NCBI RefSeq assembly: GCF_938045405.1
Contig: NZ_CALIMW010000198.1
Coordinates: forward strand, 1 to 12,613
Reading direction: 5' to 3'
Length of the DNA: 12,613 nt
Source of the DNA: an uncultured Campylobacter sp.
GTDB taxonomy: Bacteria > Campylobacterota > Campylobacteria > Campylobacterales > Campylobacteraceae
This document shows positions 1 to 6,143 of the stretch, in pieces (position 1 is the stretch's first letter; each line of letters opens with the position of its first letter). A program made the translations under genes and the position numbers. The notes beneath the pieces were generated by a model. It was not told the origin of the DNA and ran no database searches. It was given only the letters and a program-made list of their open reading frames with translations.

Positions 1-146
1 GAGCGGCGCTTGCGCGCGGCGGATTTTACGTCGAGCACACGACCGCGGCTACCTACGCGGCGTATCTGCGCTACAAAGAAAGCCATGATCTGCAAGGAGA
101 TAGCATTATCCCGCTTTGCGGCGCGGGGCTAAAGAGCGATCATTAA
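1..146 (+). CDS. PLP-dependent enzyme, threonine synthase-like (C-terminal fragment)
   Basis: Only the last 47 residues are in the window; the frame is open from base 3 and stops at TAA 144-146, so the gene begins upstream. The visible end contains GGFYVEHTTAATYAAYLRY followed by a short linker and IIPLCGAGLKSDH. This matches the end of fold-type II PLP enzymes (threonine synthase, threonine dehydratase, cysteine synthase-like), where a G-x-x-V-E-x-T-x-A-A helix packs on the cofactor and a V/I-x-P-L-C/T-G-x-G-L-K strand closes the domain. I see this pattern directly. Assignment to the threonine-synthase branch rather than a related lyase is inference, because the lysine that binds PLP lies outside the window. 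It is the only confident plus-strand gene and points toward grpB, so the two converge. Confidence 0.7.
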   Translation, partial: AALARGGFYVEHTTAATYAAYLRYKESHDLQGDSIIPLCGAGLKSDH

Positions 147-308
147 ATTTAAGCGCTCGACGTGGAATTCGCGCGACTAGCTGGCGGCGAGGAATTTAAA
201 ATTTTGCAACTTTAAATTTAGCGAGTATATGAGCCGATGTTTTAGCGGGATGTATAAATTTACGGCTCATAGGCTTTTAAATTTAAACTTGTATCGAGGT
301 GTGAGGAT

Positions 309-419
309 ATGCCTTTGCTTGAATATGATGTGGGTGATACGACGCATTTTATGGGCGACTTTGCTGCTGGCGGAATTTGTAAAATTTTATCTGTCGATAG
401 CCGGGCGGTCGCCTTTTAA
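309..419 (+). CDS. Possible small ORF of 36 codons, unrecognised
   Basis: The frame starts at ATG 309 and stops at TAA 417-419. A purine-rich GAGGTGTGAGGAT lies directly upstream, with one GAGG at plausible spacing from the ATG. The peptide begins MPLLEYDVGDTTHFMGDF and continues AAGGICKILSVDSRAVAF. Its composition (Gly, Asp, small residues, no long basic run) is more protein-like than the overlapping frame at 229-447. I do not recognise a family. It could be a genuine small protein, the start of a decayed gene, or chance. No neighbour suggests a role. Confidence 0.2.
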   Translation: MPLLEYDVGDTTHFMGDFAAGGICKILSVDSRAVAF

Positions 420-429
420 ATTTGAAATT

Positions 430-459
430 ACGATTAAAATTTTATAAAAACTAATCTGC
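430..459 (+). repeat. Dispersed intergenic sequence, copy 1 (with 8590-8618)
   Basis: This 30-base stretch (ACGATTAAAATTTTATAAAA, then ACTAATCTGC) is nearly the same as 8590-8618, which has one A fewer in the A-run and differs at two or three positions near the end. Both copies are intergenic and in the same orientation, about 8.1 kb apart. The shared AT-rich core could partly reflect the abundant AAATTTTA word of this genome, but the ACGATT and TCTGC flanks extend beyond it. Confidence 0.4.
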
Positions 460-556
460 AAGGTGCGGCGCTATCTACCCATTTCGTTTATAAAATTTAG
501 CCATTTTTATCGCTCTTGGTGAGTGAGCTGATACACAGAGGCTCAAATTCGCGCGA

Positions 557-1105
557 TTATTTCGAGTTTTCTTTAGCGATGCGCGTAAGCTTAAGCACAA
601 ATTCGCTTTTTGCCGCAGTATAGGCGTCGCGGTCAAACTCATAGCGCTTGCAAAGTTCTAATTTAAGCGCCTCATACCGCTCGGCGATATCCGCATTCGC
701 CCGCAAAAAATCTCTAAAAAATATCTCGTCCGCATCGCCGAAATTTCGCAGATGCACGTGAAAAACGCGTTCGGCAAATCCCGCTTCGGTATAGCCCTTA
801 TTTAGGCTGCAGCGGCTCTCACTTTCGCTCATTAGCAGATAGCCCGCGTCTATCAGGCGCTGTTTGGCGGCGGCAATATCCGAGCATTCGATCAAAATAT
901 CTACGATCGGCTTCGCCCAGATCCCGCTTACCGCGGTGCTGCCGATATGGTGGATCTTGATCTCGCCGGGGTCTCGCAGCAGCCCGCGCAGAATTTCGCG
1001 CTCCTGCCTAAAGTATTCGCTCCAGCGCGGATCGTGCGGCACGAGACGTATCGGAAAGAGCCGCCACAGCTCCTGCAGGCTCATCGAAAGGAGTTTATTG
1101 CTCAT
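557..1105 (-). CDS. GrpB/UPF0157 family nucleotidyltransferase-fold protein
   Basis: A 182-residue protein that matches the GrpB (UPF0157) family in length and motifs. Near the N-terminus is LVPHDPRWSEYF (about residues 21-32), the usual family opening where the protein docks its first helix. It is followed by HHIGSTAVSGIWAKPIVDIL (residues 52-71), containing the Gly-Ser of a nucleotidyltransferase-like fold and a downstream Asp (D69) where these folds often bind metal. The C-terminal YTAAKSEFVLKL is also typical. The family is structurally close to minimal nucleotidyltransferases, but its substrate and physiological role are not established, so none is assigned. ATG 1105 is preceded by GGAG with a 5-base spacer. 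It lies 35 bases downstream of tRNA-Ser and could be cotranscribed with it. Confidence 0.88.
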   Translation of the reverse strand: MSNKLLSMSLQELWRLFPIRLVPHDPRWSEYFRQEREILRGLLRDPGEIKIHHIGSTAVSGIWAKPIVDILIECSDIAAAKQRLIDAGYLLMSESESRCSLNKGYTEAGFAERVFHVHLRNFGDADEIFFRDFLRANADIAERYEALKLELCKRYEFDRDAYTAAKSEFVLKLTRIAKENSK

Positions 1106-1140
1106 CTTAACTCCAAAGTATTGGGTGAAATTTGAATGAA

Positions 1141-1228
1141 TGGCGGGTAGATAGGGATTCGAACCCTAGAAGGCTGACGCCTTACGCGCTTTCGAGGCGC
1201 GCTCCTTCGACCGCTCGGACATCTACCC
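1141..1228 (-). tRNA. tRNA-Ser (anticodon CGA)
   Basis: An 88-base gene on the minus strand folds as a class II (long variable arm) tRNA. The acceptor stem is GGGTAGA with TCTACCC, followed by discriminator G and an encoded CCA at 1141-1143. The D-stem is TCC/GGA. The anticodon stem is CGCGC/GCGCG around the loop CTCGAAA, with the anticodon CGA at 1192-1194. The variable arm is AAGGC-GTCA-GCCTT. The T-arm is TAGGG-TTCGAAT-CCCTA. CGA reads UCG serine codons; the long variable arm is the serine identity element, which supports the call independently of the anticodon. Confidence 0.97.
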
Positions 1229-1243
1229 GAATAAAAATGTAAT

Positions 1244-1263
1244 TTAAGCCAAAAATGGCTTAA
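1244..1263 (-). terminator. Hairpin upstream of tRNA-Ser, possible intrinsic terminator
   Basis: A perfect 8-base inverted repeat, TTAAGCCA and TGGCTTAA, is separated by four A on the plus strand (four T on the minus strand). In the minus-strand direction it is followed by a T-rich stretch (ATTACATTTTTATT) that runs into the tRNA 5' end. It could terminate transcription of the small ORF at 1391-1546. A terminator only 15 bases before a tRNA would leave little room for a tRNA promoter downstream of it, so it might instead be a processing or leader hairpin. Confidence 0.4.
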
Positions 1264-1390
1264 TAACAGATTTAAAAATGAAATTCCGCGTGAAATTTCG
1301 CCTAATTTTGCGGGCAGGGGTTGAAATTTAACGGCGCAAATTTAGATTTCGTTTTAAATCTATGGCTTAAGGTACGACCCGGCGCGTCTT

Positions 1391-1546
1391 TCAGCTCGTG
1401 CAAAATGCGGCGTAAAGCTGCTCGCCAAGCGCAGTAAGAGCGTGCTTGCGTATGAGTTTCGCCCCTCGAATACGCTGCGCCGAGCGTTTGGCGTTTATCA
1501 TATCGCAAGCCGTTTTGATAAGCTCCTCGTTTGAAATTTGAGCCAT
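1391..1546 (-). CDS. Small ORF of 51 codons, unrecognised; possible truncated gene
   Basis: The frame starts at ATG 1546 and stops at TGA 1391-1393. It has one of the best ribosome sites in the window outside the known genes: AAAGGGAG, then AAA, then ATG. The peptide opens MAQISNEELIKTACDMINAK and continues with a basic stretch (RSAQRIRGAKLIRKHALTAL), ending GEQLYAAFCTS. The opening resembles, from memory, the first helix of short cytidine deaminases, but the zinc-binding His/Cys-Glu and Pro-Cys-x-x-Cys motifs are absent, so at best it is a remnant. It lies between the GyrI-like gene and tRNA-Ser, all on the same strand. The overlapping 68-residue frame at 1302-1508 lacks a ribosome site and is rejected. 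Whether this is a real small protein or a decayed gene cannot be settled from the sequence alone. Confidence 0.4.
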   Translation of the reverse strand: MAQISNEELIKTACDMINAKRSAQRIRGAKLIRKHALTALGEQLYAAFCTS

Positions 1547-1590
1547 TTTCTCCCTTTAGATTGAAATTTTACGCAAAAGCTCATCGTCGC

Positions 1591-1611
1591 GGCGGTGAAA
1601 AATCACTCGCC
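1591..1611 (-). terminator. GC-rich hairpin downstream of the GyrI-like gene
   Basis: On the minus strand GGCGAGTGA and TCACCGCC pair around a short T loop with one bulged A. It lies 24 bases past the GyrI-like stop codon, where transcription of the tkt unit would be expected to end. No T-run follows it in the minus direction, so it is a weak candidate for an intrinsic terminator; it may only stabilise the 3' end. Confidence 0.25.
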
Positions 1612-1634
1612 GTTTATAAATTTCATGCGCCGCC

Positions 1635-2057
1635 CTACAAAACCGAGATAAAAATTTTGATCTCGTCTCCGCCGTAAAACTCAAAATCCGTTCTAAACGC
1701 TCTTTTTAGTTCGCCGGCCTCAAAAAAGCTCCAAATTTTGCCCCAAAACTTTGCTACGTTTTGCGGCTCATTTGGAAAGCTAAAAACGGCGTATTTGCCG
1801 CTTTTGATCTCCAAGGCTTCGTCGCTGCGGGGCGCTTTGGTGCCGATAAAGATATCGTAAAGCCCGTCGGCGCCGTCTTCGTAATCGTAATAGACGCCGT
1901 AAATCTCGCTCTGCCCGTCATAGCACTCTTTCATAAATTCCGCCCACAGCGCGGGAATTTTGCCGCTTCCACCTAGCTCGTCCGCGTTTTTCGTGCGGGC
2001 TTTTAACCCGTAAATTTTAAATCCGTCTAAATACGAAATTTTGATTTTTTCGCTCAA
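1635..2057 (-). CDS. GyrI-like / effector-binding domain protein (AraC-effector fold)
   Basis: A 140-residue single-domain protein of the GyrI-like small-molecule-binding superfamily, a duplicated beta-alpha-beta-beta fold also found at the C-terminus of AraC and MerR family activators. Visible family features are an opening strand ISYLDGFKIYGL, a central IYGVYYDYEDGADGLYDIFI with the conserved Tyr/Asp pattern, GKYAVFSFPN (about residues 87-96) and a closing FEFYGGDEIKIFISV strand that carries the ligand-facing Glu/Asp region. No DNA-binding domain is attached. The start is TTG at 2057, supported by GGAAAGGGCG about 6 bases upstream and by the lack of any ATG before residue 42. It begins 15 bases after the tkt stop, so it probably shares the tkt transcript. 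The ligand is unknown; the link to pentose-phosphate metabolism is positional only. Confidence 0.8.
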   Translation of the reverse strand: MSEKIKISYLDGFKIYGLKARTKNADELGGSGKIPALWAEFMKECYDGQSEIYGVYYDYEDGADGLYDIFIGTKAPRSDEALEIKSGKYAVFSFPNEPQNVAKFWGKIWSFFEAGELKRAFRTDFEFYGGDEIKIFISVL

Positions 2058-2072
2058 ATTTCGCCCTTTCCG

Positions 2073-4001
2073 TTACTGCTCTAAAAGCTCTCTCGCCTGC
2101 TTTGCGATCGTGACGTCGGTGAAGCCGAAAAGCTTAAATAGCTCGCTCGCGTTGCCGCTTTCGCCGAAGCTTTGCATGCCGTGTACCGCGTCTGCAAATT
2201 TATACCACTCAAGCGCGCTTGCGGCTTCGACGGCTAAAATTTTAGTTTGCGCCTGCAGGATTTGCGCCAGATAGTCAGCGTCCTGTTCGCACAAAAGCTC
2301 GAAGCACGGCGCGCTTACGACGTTTGCGCCGATGCCTTGCTCTTGCAGGATCGCCGCCGCTTTTAGGCAGAGCGAGACTTCGCTGCCGCTTGCGATGAGC
2401 GTGATCTGCGCCTCTTTGCTCTGCCTTAGCAGATACGCGCCGTTTTGCACGTCGCCCAAAACCGCCTTAGGTAGCGGCTCAAGCCCTTGGCGCGAGCAGA
2501 CGAACGCCGCGGGCGCATTTAGAGCAAGCGCCGTGCGCCAGCATTTTACGTTTTCGTTGCCGTCTGCGGGGCGGAAGGTGTAGAAGTCTGGCATCGCGCG
2601 GAAGGTGCTAAGCTGCTCGATAGGCTCGTGCGTAGGTCCATCCTCGCCCACGCCGATGCTGTCGTGCGTGAAGACGAAATAGTGGCGCAAGCCCATCAGC
2701 GCTGCGAGCCGAGCGCCCGTTTTGAGATAGTCGCTGAATATAAAAAACGTCGCGCTGAACGGAATAAAAAGCCCGTATCTCGCGAAGGCGTTGCCGATCG
2801 CCGCCATCGCGTGCTCGCGGATGCCGAAGTGTAAATTTTTGCCGCAAGGAAAGTCGCCGCCGCCCTTTAGCTCGGTCTTATTCGACGCCGCCAAATCGGC
2901 GCTTCCGCCCAAAAAGCCGGGCACCGCGTTTGCGATGGCGTTTAAAATTTTGCCGTTGCTATCGCGCGTGGCGACCTTAAGCCCGCTAAAATCAGGGAAT
3001 TCTATCTTGCTAAAATCGGGATTTAAAAGCTCGTTTAAAAGCGCTCTTTTTTCATCGCTTAGCTTCGCAAGCTTCTCCTTCCAAAGCCGCTCCTCCAAAT
3101 CACCCTTCTCGACCGCAGCGCGCGTCGCAAAAAGCACGTCCTCGCTTACGACGAAGCTTTGGGCTGGATCAAAGCCTAGGCTTGCTTTAGCGCGCGCAAG
3201 CAGTTCCTCTCCAAGCGGCGCGCCGTGCGTCTTGGCCGTGCCCTCAAGCTCGAGCGCGCCCTTGCCGATTGTGGTGTTTGCGATGATGAGGTAGGGCTTA
3301 GTTTTGTTTTTGACCTCGTCAAGGACAAATTCTATCTGATCGAAATTATGCCCGTCGATGCGTGCGACCTCAAAGCCTTGCGCTTCAAATCGCACTTTCA
3401 CGTCCTCAAACCATGCGATATCGGTGCTGCCGTCGATCGTGATGCCATTAGAATCATAAATTATCGTTAGATTATCGAGGTTGTGTCTGCCCGCAAGCGC
3501 GCACGCTTCGTAGCTGATGCCCTCCTGTAGATCGCCGTCACCGCAGAAGCAATAGACGCGGTGATCGATGATCTCGTTACCCTCCTCGTTTAGCAGATGC
3601 GCGGCGTATTTTGCGGCCATCGCAAATCCGACTGCGTTTGCGACGCCCTGTCCGAGCGGCCCGGTAGCGATCTCGACGCCTGGGGTAGTGATCTCCGGAT
3701 GGCCCGGTGTTTTGGAGTGCAGGCGCCTGAAGCTTTTTAGATCGTCCATACTCAAATCGTATCCGCTAAGATAGAGGTAGCTATACACGAGCGCGCTTGC
3801 GTGCCCGCCAGAGAATACGACGCGGTCGCGATTCAGCCACGCGGGATTTTTGGGGTTGTGGCGGACCTTGCTCATAAAGACGCTCATTACGTCGCTTAGC
3901 CCCATCGGCGTGCCGGGATGGCCTGAGTTGGCGCTTTGGATCATATCCGCGCTTAGAAATTTGATCGTATTTGAAATTTTACTTAGCTGCTCGCTCGACA
4001 T
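2073..4001 (-). CDS. tkt: Transketolase
   Basis: A 642-residue thiamine-diphosphate enzyme that moves two-carbon ketol units between sugar phosphates in the non-oxidative pentose-phosphate pathway, in the cytoplasm. Motifs in order: SGHPG (26-30), GGHAS (65-69), ATGPLGQG (112-119), the ThDP/Mg motif GDGDLQEG (154-161) with the metal-binding N185 in YDSNGITID, the pyrimidine-domain GSADLAASNKT (366-376), and FGIREHAM (392-399) with the catalytic Glu at 396. Length and all three domains (PP, Pyr, C-terminal) are complete. ATG 4001 follows AAAGGAT, which lies across the end of ispA; the two genes are only three bases apart, so translation is probably coupled. This ispA-tkt order is the one I recall in C. 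jejuni (Cj1644-Cj1645). In an organism lacking a full glycolytic route this enzyme would mainly supply pentose and erythrose phosphates. Confidence 0.97.
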   Translation of the reverse strand: MSSEQLSKISNTIKFLSADMIQSANSGHPGTPMGLSDVMSVFMSKVRHNPKNPAWLNRDRVVFSGGHASALVYSYLYLSGYDLSMDDLKSFRRLHSKTPGHPEITTPGVEIATGPLGQGVANAVGFAMAAKYAAHLLNEEGNEIIDHRVYCFCGDGDLQEGISYEACALAGRHNLDNLTIIYDSNGITIDGSTDIAWFEDVKVRFEAQGFEVARIDGHNFDQIEFVLDEVKNKTKPYLIIANTTIGKGALELEGTAKTHGAPLGEELLARAKASLGFDPAQSFVVSEDVLFATRAAVEKGDLEERLWKEKLAKLSDEKRALLNELLNPDFSKIEFPDFSGLKVATRDSNGKILNAIANAVPGFLGGSADLAASNKTELKGGGDFPCGKNLHFGIREHAMAAIGNAFARYGLFIPFSATFFIFSDYLKTGARLAALMGLRHYFVFTHDSIGVGEDGPTHEPIEQLSTFRAMPDFYTFRPADGNENVKCWRTALALNAPAAFVCSRQGLEPLPKAVLGDVQNGAYLLRQSKEAQITLIASGSEVSLCLKAAAILQEQGIGANVVSAPCFELLCEQDADYLAQILQAQTKILAVEAASALEWYKFADAVHGMQSFGESGNASELFKLFGFTDVTIAKQARELLEQ

Positions 4002-4004
4002 TTT

Positions 4005-4856
4005 TCATCCTTTCAGGTATTTTTCTATCAAATTTAAAACCAAATCGCGTAGGCTCGCATCATAGCCCGCCATCGCGCCGCCCACTTCGTCTATCAGGCG
4101 CTGCTTGTAGCTTCTAGCGCCCGCAAGTCCGAGTAAATTTACGAAGGAATTTTTCGCGCCGTCCGCTCCTACGGGCTTGCCTGCGCTTGCTTCGTCGCCC
4201 GTAGCGTCGATGATGTCATCCTCGATCTGAAATATAAGACCTAGCTTCAGCCCGATCTTATAAAGCTCATGCGCGAGCTCGTCCTTTAGCCCGCCGATTA
4301 TGGCGCCTAGCTCAAACGCCGCTGCGATGAGCGCGCCCGTTTTATGCAGATGCAAAAACTCAAGCTCGTTTTGCTTTAACGGGCTGTTTTCAAAACGGCA
4401 ATCGATCGCCTGACCCAGCACCATGCCGCTGCTGCCTGCGTTTCGCGCTAGAGTTTTAATGCATTTTATCTTAATCTCGTCGCTTAGGTTCGCGCTCGCG
4501 GCGATCAAAAACGCGTCTGTATTTAGCGCATCGCCCACCAAAATTGCCGTGACCTCGTCGTATTTTTTGTGCAGGCTCGGCCGTCCGCGGCGCAGATCTG
4601 CATCGTCCATCGCGGGCAGATCGTCGTGGATAAGCGAGTAGGTGTGGATCATCTCAAGCGCCATCGCGATCGCCAGCGCGCCCTCAAAGCGCCGCTCATC
4701 CACTGCCGAAACGACGCCTAGCAGCAGCTGCGCGCGAAAGTGCTTGCCGCCCGCTTGCAGCATGTAATTGAGCGCCTCCTCGAAGTACGGATGAAAGCTC
4801 GGCACCTTCAGCTCGTTGCGCTTCAAGTAGTCTTTAAATTTTTCTAAAATATCCAT
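4005..4856 (-). CDS. ispA: Polyprenyl synthetase, farnesyl/geranyl diphosphate synthase type
   Basis: A 283-residue trans-isoprenyl diphosphate synthase that condenses IPP with DMAPP/GPP to make farnesyl diphosphate, the precursor of undecaprenyl phosphate and quinone tails. The first aspartate-rich motif is DDLPAMDDADLRRG (78-91), with the two-residue insertion typical of bacterial (type II) FPP synthases. The second is QIEDDIIDATGD (210-221). GGKHFR (36-41) binds IPP. The residues before the first motif include Tyr73 and Ser74, which suit a short product. I chose ATG 4856 rather than an upstream in-frame start at 4913, because AAGGTAGGA lies just before it and the extra 19 residues are basic and unlike the family. 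It stops three bases before tkt. The 591 bases upstream hold no intact gene, so ispA may have its own promoter there. Confidence 0.95.
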   Translation of the reverse strand: MDILEKFKDYLKRNELKVPSFHPYFEEALNYMLQAGGKHFRAQLLLGVVSAVDERRFEGALAIAMALEMIHTYSLIHDDLPAMDDADLRRGRPSLHKKYDEVTAILVGDALNTDAFLIAASANLSDEIKIKCIKTLARNAGSSGMVLGQAIDCRFENSPLKQNELEFLHLHKTGALIAAAFELGAIIGGLKDELAHELYKIGLKLGLIFQIEDDIIDATGDEASAGKPVGADGAKNSFVNLLGLAGARSYKQRLIDEVGGAMAGYDASLRDLVLNLIEKYLKG

Positions 4857-5009
4857 CGATCCTACCTTGCGGTTTTGATTTACTCTGCTTGGGCGCGCCC
4901 TTGACGAATGCAAATTCGCGCCCTTCGAATACCTTTTCGTCGCGCAGCTAAAATTTGCTGTCGCGAGCCGTTTGTGCGTCGCGTAGAAGTAATCATGCCG
5001 CTTAAAATT

Positions 5010-5201
5010 TTAAATTTTAATTTCCCTAGCTTTACGCAGTGCGCGAGGCGAAGGATGCTCCGCTTTTTTGAGCCGCATCTTACGCTCGATTTGCTCGCGG
5101 ATGTCGCGCAACGGCTCGCCTTGCTTTGCATTTAAGCCGTGCGAGCTAAATTTTACTTTGCGCCGCAGCGTAGCAGCTCGCCGAAATTTTAGAATTTGCC
5201 C
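5010..5201 (-). pseudogene. Protein-like open frame without start, possible gene remnant (part 2)
   Basis: This minus-strand frame is open for 63 codons from just after a TGA to TAA 5010-5012. Its second half is markedly protein-like: HGLNAKQGEPLRDIREQIER, then KMRLKKAEHPSPRALRKARE and IKI, which looks like an amphipathic, highly charged helical C-terminus. No ATG, GTG or TTG with a ribosome site begins it; the internal ATG (Met in ERKMRLKK) has none. I do not recognise the family. It may be the C-terminal relic of a gene lost between ebfC and ispA. A chance frame is also possible, since GC-rich minus-strand sequence here gives long open frames easily. Confidence 0.3.
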
Positions 5202-5306
5202 TCACGCCACCCATTAAATTTGACCGATTTGCTAAGGTTGAAATTTAATAACCTCGCGTCAAATCAAGCGAGCTGTGCTTTATGCAAACCGTATTGCCAC
5301 AAAAAT

Positions 5307-5441
5307 CTAAATTAACGCCGCCTTATAAAATCGGGCTTCATTTAGTTCGCTACAGAAGCCGCTTGCTTCGTAAAATCCAAACCGCTCGCCAGGCGGGAAG
5401 TAGTCGCCCTCTCTAAAAAGCCTATTTTCACCATTTTTGAA
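5307..5441 (-). pseudogene. Protein-like open frame without start, possible gene remnant (part 1)
   Basis: Immediately after the ebfC stop, and in the same frame, are a TAG and then 44 open codons ending at TAG 5307-5309. The peptide reads FKNGENRLFREGDYFPPGER then FGFYEASGFCSELNEARFYK and AALI. The aromatic- and glycine-rich order looks like a genuine folded domain, and codon third positions resemble those of neighbouring genes. There is no ATG, GTG or TTG in the frame, so it cannot be translated independently unless an upstream stop is bypassed. It probably represents the degraded C-terminus of a lost gene. I do not recognise the family. Confidence 0.3.
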
Positions 5442-5447
5442 CTACGC

Positions 5448-5777
5448 TTAGCCCTTATTGCCAAGCAGATCACCCAATCCGCCGAGCCCTCCTAGCATGG
5501 ACGCTGCGACGCCTTTCTTTTCATTTTCGACGAGTTTTATCGCGTCGCCTATCGCCGAAATTAGCAGGATCTGCAAGCTCTCTTTGTCGTTAAAAAGGCT
5601 GTCGTCGATGCTTAGATCGAGCACCTCGCCCGCGCCGTTTAGCCTGATGGCGACCATGCCCGCGCCCGATTTTACGGTAAATTCCTTGCGCGCATTCTCC
5701 TCCTCGATCTGCTTAGCCTTGGCCTGCATCTGATCGAGCATCTGCCCCATTTTCGAAAAATCCATTCCTTCAAACAT
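5448..5777 (-). CDS. ebfC: YbaB/EbfC family nucleoid-associated protein
   Basis: A 109-residue small DNA-binding protein of the YbaB/EbfC family, which dimerises as tweezers around DNA and acts as a nucleoid-associated protein in the cytoplasm. Visible features are the coiled N-terminal helix (about 8-32, MGQMLDQMQAKAKQIEEENA), the central strands with GAGMVAIRLNGAGEVLDLSI (about 39-58; the family consensus is G-x-G-x-V-x-V-x-x-N-G), and a Gly/Leu-rich tail (LGGLGGLGDLLG) typical of epsilonproteobacterial members. ATG 5777 follows GGAG with a 5-base spacer; this site overlaps the end of panD, two bases away. It is the last gene of the NifU-murE-panD unit. Whether it binds DNA specifically here is not known. 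Confidence 0.92.
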   Translation of the reverse strand: MFEGMDFSKMGQMLDQMQAKAKQIEEENARKEFTVKSGAGMVAIRLNGAGEVLDLSIDDSLFNDKESLQILLISAIGDAIKLVENEKKGVAASMLGGLGGLGDLLGNKG

Positions 5778-5779
5778 CT

Positions 5780-6127
5780 TTACTCCGTTATTTGGTTTTT
5801 TTCGTTTACCTGCACGATTTTTGGTTCGAAATCTTTCGCTTTTTTGGCGCTCATCTGTGCGTAAGCCACGATGATGACGACGTCGCCGACGCAGACTTTA
5901 CGCGCAGCCGCGCCGTTTAGGCAGATCTCGCCTTTTTTTTCGCCGCGGATCACGTAGGTAGCGAAGCGCTCGCCGTTATTGACGTTTAGGATCTCGACTT
6001 TTTGGTACTCGCAAAGCCCAGCAGCTTCGATGAGCTCGGGTCCGATCGTGACCGAGCCCACGTAGTTGAGGTTGGCGTCCGTCACGCGCGCGCGGTGGAT
6101 TTTGCTTGATAAAATTTCGATTTTCAT
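5780..6127 (-). CDS. panD: Aspartate 1-decarboxylase, pyruvoyl-dependent proenzyme
   Basis: Makes beta-alanine from L-aspartate for pantothenate and CoA synthesis. With the start at ATG 6127 the protein has 115 residues, and every key position falls on the E. coli numbering: K9, the self-cleavage site G24-S25 (in NYVGSVTIG) where Ser becomes the pyruvoyl group, R54, T57 and Y58 (ERFATYVI). The NGAAARKVCVGDVVII segment follows. A GTG one codon upstream (6130) is possible but would shift this numbering and is less likely; AAAGGAT lies about 5 bases before the ATG. It sits between murE (16-base gap) and ebfC (2-base gap) rather than next to panB/panC, where I recall it in C. jejuni. The pro-enzyme would need self-processing. 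No separate maturation factor is visible. Confidence 0.96.
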   Translation of the reverse strand: MKIEILSSKIHRARVTDANLNYVGSVTIGPELIEAAGLCEYQKVEILNVNNGERFATYVIRGEKKGEICLNGAAARKVCVGDVVIIVAYAQMSAKKAKDFEPKIVQVNEKNQITE

Positions 6128-6143
6128 CACCTATCCTTTAAAT

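Larger units (their letters stand above)
147..556. other. Convergent intergenic region, 410 bases
   Basis: This stretch lies between the plus-strand PLP enzyme and the minus-strand GrpB gene. It is rich in AAATTT words. It holds one small plus-strand reading frame (309-419, listed separately) and one copy of a 29-30 base sequence that recurs at 8590-8618. A 72-residue plus-strand frame at 229-447 has no clear ribosome site and an unlikely composition. I see no convincing intrinsic terminator despite the convergent layout. Confidence 0.6.
4857..5447. other. 591-base spacer with two start-less protein-like frames
   Basis: In related genomes I recall a PDZ-domain periplasmic protein gene (Cj1643) between ispA and the ybaB-like gene. 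Here the same interval has no intact gene. Two minus-strand frames (5010-5201 and 5307-5441, listed separately) encode protein-like peptides but have no start codon with a ribosome site. The 105 bases between them are AT-rich and look non-coding. A palindrome GGGCGCGCCC lies near 4891-4900. Longer frames at 4880-5131 (minus) and 4908-5135 (plus) are Arg/Ser- or Cys-rich and implausible as proteins. Confidence 0.5.

Noticed and set aside
229..447. 72-codon plus-strand frame in the thrC-like/grpB gap
   Set aside because: No ribosome site, odd composition (many Leu/Arg/Cys), and a different frame at 309-419 looks more protein-like.
473..480. ATCTACCC matching the tRNA-Ser acceptor end, considered as an attachment site
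   Set aside because: Only 8 bases match, no integrase or mobile genes lie between, and such a match is expected by chance.
1302..1508. 68-codon minus-strand frame overlapping the small ORF at 1391-1546
   Set aside because: It has no ribosome site and an Arg/His-rich, unlikely composition; the overlapping frame with AAAGGGAG is preferred.
2791..3294. 167-codon plus-strand frame inside tkt
   Set aside because: Ser/Ala/Lys-rich antisense shadow of the highly conserved transketolase gene; no ribosome site.
4891..4900. GGGCGCGCCC palindrome upstream of ispA, considered as an operator
   Set aside because: A lone GC palindrome in GC-rich spacer sequence with no second copy or promoter beside it.
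4857..4913. Upstream start for ispA giving 19 extra residues
   Set aside because: The added residues are basic and unlike IspA family N-termini, and the ribosome site AAGGTAGGA lies immediately before ATG 4856.
4880..5135. Overlapping 83- and 75-codon frames on opposite strands between ispA and ebfC
   Set aside because: Both are Arg/Ser/Cys-rich without ribosome sites; a third minus-strand frame in the same place gives a more protein-like peptide.
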